Notes under the pieces: model-generated | Seen by the model: the letters and a program-made list of their open reading frames with translations, nothing else | Database searches by the model: none | Told to the model about the DNA's origin: nothing | Source: Chitinophaga horti | GTDB taxonomy: Bacteria > Bacteroidota > Bacteroidia > Chitinophagales > Chitinophagaceae | DNA: 64,000 nucleotides | Direction: 5' to 3' | NCBI RefSeq assembly: GCF_022867795.2 | Contig: NZ_CP107006.1 | Coordinates: forward strand, 3,472,001-3,536,000 | Program-made: the position numbers and the translations under genes | Part shown: piece after piece, positions 8,754-14,848 of the stretch | How positions within the stretch are numbered: the stretch's first letter is position 1 | How the letters are laid out: every line of letters starts with the position of its first letter

Positions 8754-8940
8754 CGTTTGTATGAAAGGGCTAACCGTGACGCCTGGCAGCTACCAGGTCC
8801 ACCACTTTCGCTAATGAAATCAGGTTACTTATTTCACAGGAAACCGTCCCCTTTCATTTTTCCCGTGTTACCCCCGGGAGGTAAACAAGCTGTGCCTTTT
8901 TTATCTATCTTTATTTCCATTTGAAATCAACATTTTAGTT

Positions 8941-9825
8941 ATGACGACGATATCGAGAAGAAGTTTTTTGGCCACAGCAGGTGTTGCAGCTTCCGCGCTG
9001 CTGCTCCCCTCTTTTGCATCCGCCGGCAGCGGTAAACGTGCAAAGAAAGTGGGTATTCAGCTGTGGTCACTGCGTGATGTGCTGCCTGGTAATGTGAAAG
9101 GTACCATCGCCGACGTAGCCAAAGCCGGTTTTAGCCAGGTGGAAACGTTCGGCTACTCCATCCAGGACAAATATTGGGGCTTGTCGCCCAAAGAGCTGAA
9201 AGCCACGCTGAGCGCGAATGGACTTACCGCCCCGAGTGGCCACTATGGCCTGGGCTCGTTCCTGTTCGACGGTAAAACCGAAGAAGTAAAATCTGCCATC
9301 GAGGCCGCCAATATCCTCGGCAGCGAATACATCACGGTGCCTTACCTGGTCGATTCCCTCCGTTCCAATGCAGACGACTATAAAAAGATCGCCGAAAAGA
9401 TCAACATCGCGGCGGAACTGGCGGCCAAATCGGGCCTGCGCGTAGCCTACCACAACCACGACTTCGAGTTCCAGAAGCATGGCGACGTAACCGGCTACGA
9501 CATCCTCTTAAAAGATACGGACCGCAAACTGGTTGACTTCGAGCTGGACCTGTACTGGGTTGTTCGTGCCGGCCACGACCCTATACAGATGTTCAAAGAC
9601 CATCCGGGCCGCTTTACCATGTGGCATGTGAAAGACATGGACAAAGCCAATCCCGACTTCAACGCCGTGATCGGCCAGGGGAAGATCGACTTTAAGACCA
9701 TCTTTAAGTCGGCCAAACTTTCCGGCATGAAACACTTCTTCGTAGAGCACGAAAGCAATTACATTCCCAACCCGCTGGAATCTGTACGGCAGAGCTGCGC
9801 ATACATTAAAAAGAACCTGATATAA
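8941..9825 (+). CDS. Secreted sugar phosphate isomerase/epimerase-like TIM-barrel protein
   Basis: 294 residues. The N-terminus SRRSFLATAGVAAS with a following hydrophobic stretch is a twin-arginine export signal (cleavage near residue 28). The rest is a xylose-isomerase-like TIM barrel (AP endonuclease family 2). Expected acidic and His metal-site segments are VAYHNHDFEF, DFELDLYW, MWHVKDMD and FFVEHES. These proteins bind a divalent metal and isomerise or epimerise sugars or inositols. Tat-exported versions are common in Bacteroidota and act in the periplasm. The substrate is unknown. The gene stands alone and ends in a strong terminator. Confidence 0.88.
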   Translation: MTTISRRSFLATAGVAASALLLPSFASAGSGKRAKKVGIQLWSLRDVLPGNVKGTIADVAKAGFSQVETFGYSIQDKYWGLSPKELKATLSANGLTAPSGHYGLGSFLFDGKTEEVKSAIEAANILGSEYITVPYLVDSLRSNADDYKKIAEKINIAAELAAKSGLRVAYHNHDFEFQKHGDVTGYDILLKDTDRKLVDFELDLYWVVRAGHDPIQMFKDHPGRFTMWHVKDMDKANPDFNAVIGQGKIDFKTIFKSAKLSGMKHFFVEHESNYIPNPLESVRQSCAYIKKNLI

Positions 9826-9831
9826 TAACAA

Positions 9832-9862
9832 AAAGGGGGTGTAGTGATACACCCCCTTTCTA
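9832..9862 (+). terminator. Intrinsic terminator after the TIM-barrel gene
   Basis: Perfect 12-bp stem AAAGGGGGTGTA (9832-9843) with TACACCCCCTTT (9848-9859), loop GTGA. Confidence 0.88.
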
Positions 9863-9876
9863 TAAGCTGAAGTTTT

Positions 9877-10122
9877 ATGTCTGACTACACCCCCATCGAC
9901 TGCAATTACTACGATATTTTAGAGCACCTCGCCACCCTCCGCCAACCGGCGGCCGTCCACTACCAGCAGCCTGGCCACGAAGCAGCTACGGTGACAGGCA
10001 TCATTACCGACCTGCAAGCCCGCCAGGGGGTCGAATACCTTTACCTGGATACAACGCTTGAGATAAGGCTGGATTGGCTGATTACGGTTAATGGCGAACC
10101 CGTGCCCGGGAAATGCGGGTAA
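9877..10122 (+). CDS. Rof-like Rho-binding antiterminator family protein
   Basis: 81 residues, matching the size of Rof/YaeO. The family pattern is readable end to end: YTPIDCNYYDILEHLATLRQ at the N-terminus, a central beta strand (VTGIITDLQARQGVEYLYLD), then LEIRLDWLITVNG. In enterobacteria Rof binds the transcription terminator Rho and inhibits it; the fold is Sm-like. Whether this homolog binds Rho is inferred from family resemblance only. It starts 17 nt after the preceding terminator hairpin, with no obvious separate promoter. It may therefore be expressed by read-through, which would be a natural arrangement for an antitermination factor. Confidence 0.72.
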   Translation: MSDYTPIDCNYYDILEHLATLRQPAAVHYQQPGHEAATVTGIITDLQARQGVEYLYLDTTLEIRLDWLITVNGEPVPGKCG

Positions 10123-10135
10123 AAACCCGGAATGG

Positions 10136-10178
10136 ATGGTTGGGTGATGGTTGGGTGATGGTCGGGTGATGGCCCGGT
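10136..10178. repeat. 11-bp tandem repeat (unit ATGGTTGGGTG)
   Basis: Two identical units, a third with one change and a partial fourth; GG recurs at 10138, 10149, 10160 and 10171. The array lies between the 3' ends of the convergent rof-like and SDR genes. Confidence 0.9.
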
Positions 10179-10182
10179 AGCA

Positions 10183-10926
10183 TTATTTTAACATGTAATT
10201 CAGGTAACCGCCATCCGCCACTATTTCTGTACCCGTGATGTAACTGGCCGCGTCAGACGAGAGGAATAACACGGTTTGCGCGATTTCTTCCGGCTTACCG
10301 ATCCGTTGCAATGCGCTCAGGGTCGCAAAATAATCCTTCGTTTCCGCAGATACGACGCTGTCCAGACCTGGTGTCGCAACCGCCCCAGGGCTTACAATAT
10401 TTACACGTATCTTCCTGCCTGCCAATTCATTGGCAGCAATCTGGGCAATTTTATTCAGCGCGCCTTTCGTCGCAGAATATACGGTCGATCCTGCATTAGC
10501 CGCCGTTGCTACGGTCGAAGACGTAAACACCACTGAGGCCCCATCCGCTAAATAAGGAATTAACTTCTGGAGCGTAAACAAATGCCCCTTAACGTTTGTA
10601 CTAAACTGCGCATCAAAACTTTCCTCCGTTATCTCACCAAGCGGCTCGAATTTACCGATCCCGGCATTCAGGAATAGCACATCAACTTTGTGCCCGCTTT
10701 TCGCAACCGCCTCTTCCAAAACGGATAACTCTTCGATCTTAGATGTATCTGACACTAACGTCGTCAACTTCGGATCACCTATTTCCTGGGCGGCCTTCTG
10801 AAGGTTAGACTCGCTTCTTCCAGTGATCAGCACGTTCGCCCCTGCATCGGTAAATGCTTTAGCTGTTGCCAATCCAATCCCTGTAGTTCCTCCCGTGATA
10901 ACAACACGCTTATTACTGAAATTCAT
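10183..10926 (-). CDS. SDR-family NAD(P)-dependent oxidoreductase
   Basis: 247 residues, the classical short-chain dehydrogenase length. Cofactor motif TGGTTGIG lies near residues 11-18, NAG appears in LNAGIG, the catalytic Ser is in FTSSTVAT, and YSATKG is the catalytic YxxxK. The C-terminal segment (GTEIVADGGYLNYM) is the usual classical-SDR ending. It likely reduces or oxidises a small carbonyl compound in the cytoplasm. The gene is divergent from an HxlR regulator, with an inverted repeat in between. SDRs controlled by a neighbouring HxlR protein often belong to reactive-aldehyde or quinone stress responses. The substrate is unknown. Confidence 0.92.
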   Translation of the reverse strand: MNFSNKRVVITGGTTGIGLATAKAFTDAGANVLITGRSESNLQKAAQEIGDPKLTTLVSDTSKIEELSVLEEAVAKSGHKVDVLFLNAGIGKFEPLGEITEESFDAQFSTNVKGHLFTLQKLIPYLADGASVVFTSSTVATAANAGSTVYSATKGALNKIAQIAANELAGRKIRVNIVSPGAVATPGLDSVVSAETKDYFATLSALQRIGKPEEIAQTVLFLSSDAASYITGTEIVADGGYLNYMLK

Positions 10927-10979
10927 GATAATGTTTTTAATGATTGAGCTACAAAGCTACGGCAGGTAGATTTATTTCC

Positions 10980-11027
10980 GTAACTTTGTAACGAAAAGTA
11001 ACAGTAACTTTCGGGTAACAAAGTAAC
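10980..11027. promoter_or_regulatory. Divergent SDR/HxlR promoter region with 13-bp inverted repeat
   Basis: GTAACTTTGTAAC (10980-10992) and GTAACAAAGTAAC (11015-11027) are near-perfect inverted copies, matching at 11 of 13 positions. The left copy contains TAACTTTG (10981-10988), an exact -7 element pointing to hxlR. The right copy read on the minus strand gives TTACTTTG, a near -7 element pointing to the SDR gene. It may be an HxlR operator overlaid on facing promoters. Confidence 0.6.
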
Positions 11028-11029
11028 TT

Positions 11030-11386
11030 ATGACGGAACAAGATTGCAGCCCAGCAAACAAGAAAAAGATTATGGCGGTACATGACGCCATGGACATTCT
11101 AAACGGCAAGTGGAAAATATCCATCATATCCTCTATTTGCTATTACAATAAGAGAAGATTTTCAGACATCTTAAATGACGTTGACGGCATTTCTAACAAG
11201 ATGCTTAGTAAAGAACTGAAGGAGTTGGAAATTAATAAGCTTATCACCCGGACGGTGTTGGATACGCAGCCCATCACGGTGCAGTATGAGCTTTCCGAGT
11301 ATGGCCTGTCCCTGAAAACGATCATTAACAATCTCACGGAATGGGGATTGGCGCACCGTAAAGTAATTATGGGTGATCACCACTAA
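11030..11386 (+). CDS. HxlR-family transcriptional regulator
   Basis: 118 residues forming a single winged-helix domain. The HxlR signature is clear: an N-terminal Cys (DCSP, often redox-active in this family), then LNGKWKISIISSICYYNKRRFSDILNDVDGISNKMLSKELKELE, and the wing PITVQYELSEYG. Such dimers bind inverted repeats and commonly repress a divergent gene, here the SDR. The next gene (Crp/Fnr-type) starts 4 nt after the stop, so the two regulators probably share a transcript. Confidence 0.92.
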   Translation: MTEQDCSPANKKKIMAVHDAMDILNGKWKISIISSICYYNKRRFSDILNDVDGISNKMLSKELKELEINKLITRTVLDTQPITVQYELSEYGLSLKTIINNLTEWGLAHRKVIMGDHH

Positions 11387-11390
11387 CAGC

Positions 11391-11963
11391 ATGGACGCAT
11401 CGCAACGAACACTGAGAGCACATATCGGGAAGGTGGTATCCCTGACGGATGATGAGTTTGCGGACGTCCTGGCGCACTTCTCCTTACAAACTTTCAAGAA
11501 GCGCCAACAGATCATCCAGGAAGGCAAAGAAGTGAAATATCTGTACTTTATTTTATCGGGGCTCGTGAAATTGGTTTATACGGATCGCGATATTAACCAA
11601 CATATTTTATCGTTTGCCATGGAGGATTGGTGGGAGACCGATTTTCAGGCCTTTTATCAACAACAGAAAGCTTTACTTTCGTTAGAATGCATAGAAGACA
11701 CGGCCGTCTACAGACTGTCTTTAGCTAGCTTTTTCGACATATGCCAACAGTCGCCCAAGATGCAGTCTTTCTTTCTCCAAAAATCGATTGGCGGCCATAT
11801 TAGCTCCCAAAAACGGATACTCTCCTTTCTAACTTCCAATGCTAAAGAGCGGTTTGATCAACTAATTGAAACCAGTCCCTCGTTGATACAACGGGTGCCC
11901 AAAAGTACACTGGCCGCTTACCTTGGCGTTTCACGGGAAACCCTCAGCAGATTTTCGCGATAA
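11391..11963 (+). CDS. Crp/Fnr-family transcriptional regulator
   Basis: About 190 residues from the ATG at 11391. I preferred this to an in-frame GTG at 11373 that overlaps hxlR. A cyclic-nucleotide-binding-type beta-roll occupies residues 10-120 (RQQIIQEGKEVKYLYFILSG). A helical linker and a C-terminal helix-turn-helix follow (STLAAYLGVSRETLSR). The canonical cAMP phosphate-binding cassette (RSAxxxA-type) is not apparent, so the ligand may differ. Two other features stand out: the protein ends right after the recognition helix, and a perfect CRP-type palindrome lies 9 bp beyond its stop. Confidence 0.9.
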   Translation: MDASQRTLRAHIGKVVSLTDDEFADVLAHFSLQTFKKRQQIIQEGKEVKYLYFILSGLVKLVYTDRDINQHILSFAMEDWWETDFQAFYQQQKALLSLECIEDTAVYRLSLASFFDICQQSPKMQSFFLQKSIGGHISSQKRILSFLTSNAKERFDQLIETSPSLIQRVPKSTLAAYLGVSRETLSRFSR

Positions 11964-11971
11964 CCGGCATT

Positions 11972-11987
11972 TGTGACTATTGTCACA
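11972..11987. promoter_or_regulatory. CRP/FNR-type operator palindrome upstream of ridA-like gene
   Basis: TGTGACTATTGTCACA has perfect 6-bp arms and the exact TGTGA-N6-TCACA spacing of a CRP site. A weak -7 box GAGCTTTG (12010-12017) follows. If it is used, the palindrome centre falls near -43, close to the class II activator position. Confidence 0.65.
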
Positions 11988-12033
11988 TAACCACCTGGTT
12001 GATTACGCCGAGCTTTGCACAAAACGATAAATT

Positions 12034-12423
12034 ATGCAAAAGCAAGTGATCAACCCATGGAAGTGGCAGGACGCAAGAAGTTATGTGCAGGCAGTCGCTA
12101 CCAGCGAAGTGAAAGGCACCCTGTATGTGTCCGGCCAAACGGCTATCGATGACAATGGAATCTCCAGCAATGCCGATATGAGGACTCAATTGTTAATGGC
12201 CTTAGCGAATGTTGAAAAAGTGGTACTCCAGGCCGATTATGAGTTGAAGAACATTGTTCGCCTTAACATCTATACGACTGATGCGGCTGCACTCTTCGAA
12301 AACTTCGGCTTATTTCAGCAATGGATAGCACAGCATGAAGTGCGGCAGGCAAGCACGGTACTTGAAGTGACCAGTCTTTTCGAAACCTTGAAAGTCGAGA
12401 TCGAGGTGACAGTGATCAAATAA
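12034..12423 (+). CDS. RidA-family (YjgF/Rid) protein
   Basis: 129 residues, the normal length of the trimeric RidA fold. Recognisable segments are LYVSGQTAID, MRTQLLMALANVEKVVLQADYELKNIVRLNIYTTD and ASTVLEVTSLFETLKVEIEVTVIK. RidA proteins remove reactive enamine/imine intermediates in the cytoplasm. The C-terminal catalytic Arg position normally found in RARS-type sequences is replaced (VRQASTVLE), so this looks like a divergent Rid subgroup whose deaminase activity is uncertain. It is the likely target of the neighbouring Crp/Fnr-type regulator, given the palindrome upstream. Confidence 0.86.
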   Translation: MQKQVINPWKWQDARSYVQAVATSEVKGTLYVSGQTAIDDNGISSNADMRTQLLMALANVEKVVLQADYELKNIVRLNIYTTDAAALFENFGLFQQWIAQHEVRQASTVLEVTSLFETLKVEIEVTVIK

Positions 12424-12449
12424 GATATTACCAATATTACAAATAAATT

Positions 12450-12485
12450 AGCCCGTAACGACGCTAAGTCGTTACGGGCTTTTAT
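12450..12485 (+). terminator. Intrinsic terminator after the ridA-like gene
   Basis: Perfect 13-bp stem AGCCCGTAACGAC (12450-12462) and GTCGTTACGGGCT (12468-12480), loop GCTAA, then a T run. Confidence 0.92.
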
Positions 12486-12514
12486 AATTTCGGGCGTACG
12501 CGTCGTGGGGAACT

Positions 12515-12612
12515 GGCTATTAACAGTAGAATTACTGGCTAGTACCTGGCTACTAACTGGCTACTTTCTGTAGAATACAGTAGAATAACAGTAGAATTAC
12601 TGACTACTTTCA
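12515..12612. repeat. 11-bp-phased degenerate repeat array
   Basis: About nine units of the form G[GT]nTAnnAnCn, for example GGCTACTAACT and GTAGAATTACT. Their first G falls at 12515, 12526, 12537, 12548, 12559, 12570, 12580, 12591 and 12602. TAACAGTAGAATTACTG occurs twice (12521-12537 and 12586-12602) and contains a CAGTA/TACTG palindrome. The array lies between the convergent ridA-like and fRMsr genes. Confidence 0.85.
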
Positions 12613-12640
12613 CCGTGTGCTAAAAATGGCCATATAACCT

Positions 12641-13111
12641 CTACGCTATCCACGACACCACTTCCTCCAGATATTTCCTGTCCACCTCACCAAACGTATC
12701 CAGCTCCACGCTATCCACATCCAGCACCCCAATCACCTCGCCATTCCGGATAATTGGCACCACGATCTCGGATTTTGAAAGGCTGCTGCAGGCGATATGG
12801 CCCGGGAAGGCCTCCACGTCCGGAACAATGAGAGTTTTAGCCTCCGCCCAACTCGTACCGCACACGCCACGGCCCTTACGGATGCGCGTACAGGCCACCG
12901 GACCCTGGAAGGGGGCCAGTACCAGTTCGTCGCCTTTAACGAGGTAAAAGCCTATCCAAAGCCAACCGAATTGCTCTTTTAAAGCGGCGGCAATGTTAGC
13001 CAGGTTAGCGGTTTGATCAGGTTCGCCGGTAATAAGGGCTTTGATCTGTGGTAAAAGGGATTGGTATTGGCTCTCCCTGGAGCCTACTGCGATGTTTAAA
13101 TCCTCTGCCAT
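12641..13111 (-). CDS. msrC: Free methionine-(R)-sulfoxide reductase, GAF domain
   Basis: 156 residues from the ATG at 13111 (MAEDLN). A longer in-frame start at 13171 would read through the preceding terminator and promoter, so I rejected it. The GAF-fold signature PVACTRIRKGRGVCGTSW and HIACSSLSKSEIVVP supplies Cys74, Cys84 and Cys108. The spacing of 10 and 24 residues is the same as in the three redox cysteines of E. coli fRMsr as I recall it. The enzyme reduces free Met-R-sulfoxide using thioredoxin in the cytoplasm. It is a single gene with its own TACCTTTG promoter. Confidence 0.92.
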   Translation of the reverse strand: MAEDLNIAVGSRESQYQSLLPQIKALITGEPDQTANLANIAAALKEQFGWLWIGFYLVKGDELVLAPFQGPVACTRIRKGRGVCGTSWAEAKTLIVPDVEAFPGHIACSSLSKSEIVVPIIRNGEVIGVLDVDSVELDTFGEVDRKYLEEVVSWIA

Positions 13112-13116
13112 GTATG

Positions 13117-13124
13117 CAAAGGTA
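13117..13124 (-). promoter_or_regulatory. -7 promoter element (TACCTTTG) for the fRMsr gene
   Basis: Exact TAnnTTTG on the minus strand, ending only 5 nt before the ATG at 13111. If used, the mRNA would be leaderless or nearly so. Confidence 0.55.
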
Positions 13125-13139
13125 CCGGTTATCCCGCAA

Positions 13140-13165
13140 AAGAAAAGGCCGGCAGATGCCGGCCC
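13140..13165 (-). terminator. Intrinsic terminator of the ROK-linked SusC/SusD operon
   Basis: Read on the minus strand, GGCCGGC (13164-13158) pairs with GCCGGCC (13153-13147) around a 4-nt loop, followed by a T-rich stretch. Confidence 0.8.
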
Positions 13166-13229
13166 TGACAAAAAAACAACTCATATACACGACTAATGAA
13201 AACGGACCTTAGCGGCCGGTTTTCACTGG

Positions 13230-14831
13230 TTATGGCTGAAGCCAGATTTTCGTAGTGTTCACATCATTCGAGCCGGTTTCAGTTTTCCAGTTCGCATTGT
13301 TGAAGCTGAACTCCTCCTGCGGGTACACGAAACGGGCGTAGGTGCCGAAGTTGGCGTTGTAATAGCCCACGTTGTCGGCAGACATCGGGGTTTTATTACC
13401 GGTACGGCGTTTCAGCGTCCAGGCGTCCCAGGGTTGGCGGAAGGCGTCTATCCAGTACTGGGCGTAAATCTGGTTAAGCGCGGTAGCCGGCGCAACCAGA
13501 TTGTAAGCGGTTTTAATGTTGGTAGTAACGGCTGCGATCTCGCCCGCAGTAGCAGCGGCGGCGGCAGGTTTACCAACGGTCCAGTCGGGAGAAGCGAAGG
13601 CGATGCCTTTCCACATGTTAAGTGAAGCGGCAATACCGGCATCGTAAGCGATTTTGGCGTTGGCCGGACTGGCAGCCACTCCTAATCCCCGGTTGTAGGC
13701 CTCCGCCTTCAGGAAATACACCTGGGCGGCGGTAAGCATCAGTTCGGGGATAGTCGTGATATCTTTCTCAAAGTAAAAGTTAACCGGAGAATAGATATTG
13801 GCGGCGCCCTTGTTGGTCCAGTCGGCGTTGCGTTTATCGAAATCGTACGGCGCACCACCTTCGGACGGTGTGGTGGTCATTGGGTTCTGCGGATAAGCCG
13901 CCCATTGACCGGCATTATTCGGCTCATAGAACACGCGTGCGCGGATGTCGAAAATACCACTGCCATCTGCATTGTTGTTGTTCGACATCAGGTTCCACAT
14001 CACAGAACCCATGCGCAGGTAACAGTTGGCGGAAAACGACCATTGGCGCCAGTCGAACTTCAACCCGGGGATCTTCGTAGGCCACATACCGATGTTTTCG
14101 CCGGCTTCCAGCAAAGGTTTGCCCATGGCTTCGGTGATGTGGGTGGCCGCCAGCGTACTGTTTTTGTCATACATGGTAATGGCCACCTGCAAACGTAAAC
14201 TGTTGGCAAACTTCGTCCACTGGGCAATGTCGCTCTTCAGCAACATGTCATAAGCACCTACCGAGTATTGATCGGCACCGGTGCCGAAGTTGTCCACCGC
14301 CCACTTTAGGTCAGTAAGCACGGCAGCGTAGATGTCGGGCTGTTTATCGTAAGGCACTTTGTATGCTACGGCCTTTTTGATAGCGGCATAACCGGCATCT
14401 TTGTAAGGCATGCTGCCGAAGTAGTTCGTCATCTTGATGGTTTTATAGGCCATCACGGTCTTCAGCATCGCATACAAGTTATTCATGGTAGCAGGATTTG
14501 CTTCCTTCGAGATGCGATCTTCGATAATGCGGTAATTGGCCAGCGCGGCATAGTAGTTCGACCATAACGCATTGATCGCATTATCGTAAGGATACGAACC
14601 GGAGGTGATGATCGCCTGCTGTGTGATCGGGTAGATCCACGCGTTCAACACCGACTGCTCCCCTCCTTCCAAAGGCAGGGAACTGATGATGGCGTTAAAT
14701 ATTTCCGGCGTGGTCGCGTCTGTCGCATCCAGCGGTGGTGTGTTGATCTCCTCGAAATTCCTTTTGCAGGATGCCGTGGCCAGCAAGCCAGCCACTATGC
14801 ATATATTCGTTATGTATTTTAAGTACTTCAT
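13230..14831 (-). CDS. SusD-like nutrient-binding lipoprotein (SusD-like_2 type)
   Basis: 533 residues with lipobox TASC after a short signal peptide. Segments such as LNAWIYPITQQAIITSGSYP, KMTNYFGSMPYKDAG, VPYDKQPDIYAAVLTDLKWAVDNF and LRLQVAITMYDK match the SusD-like_2/outer-membrane lipoprotein subgroup rather than classic RagB/SusD. It would sit on the cell surface as the lid of the SusC pore encoded 17 nt upstream. No glycoside hydrolase or other degradative enzyme is in the operon, so the ligand is unknown. The ROK regulator upstream hints at a sugar. Confidence 0.88.
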   Translation of the reverse strand: MKYLKYITNICIVAGLLATASCKRNFEEINTPPLDATDATTPEIFNAIISSLPLEGGEQSVLNAWIYPITQQAIITSGSYPYDNAINALWSNYYAALANYRIIEDRISKEANPATMNNLYAMLKTVMAYKTIKMTNYFGSMPYKDAGYAAIKKAVAYKVPYDKQPDIYAAVLTDLKWAVDNFGTGADQYSVGAYDMLLKSDIAQWTKFANSLRLQVAITMYDKNSTLAATHITEAMGKPLLEAGENIGMWPTKIPGLKFDWRQWSFSANCYLRMGSVMWNLMSNNNNADGSGIFDIRARVFYEPNNAGQWAAYPQNPMTTTPSEGGAPYDFDKRNADWTNKGAANIYSPVNFYFEKDITTIPELMLTAAQVYFLKAEAYNRGLGVAASPANAKIAYDAGIAASLNMWKGIAFASPDWTVGKPAAAAATAGEIAAVTTNIKTAYNLVAPATALNQIYAQYWIDAFRQPWDAWTLKRRTGNKTPMSADNVGYYNANFGTYARFVYPQEEFSFNNANWKTETGSNDVNTTKIWLQP

Positions 14832-14848
14832 CGTCGATAGTTTTTGGG

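Noticed and set aside
13112..13171. Longer N-terminus for the fRMsr gene
   Set aside because: It would translate through a terminator hairpin and the TACCTTTG promoter; family alignment from memory begins near residue 21.
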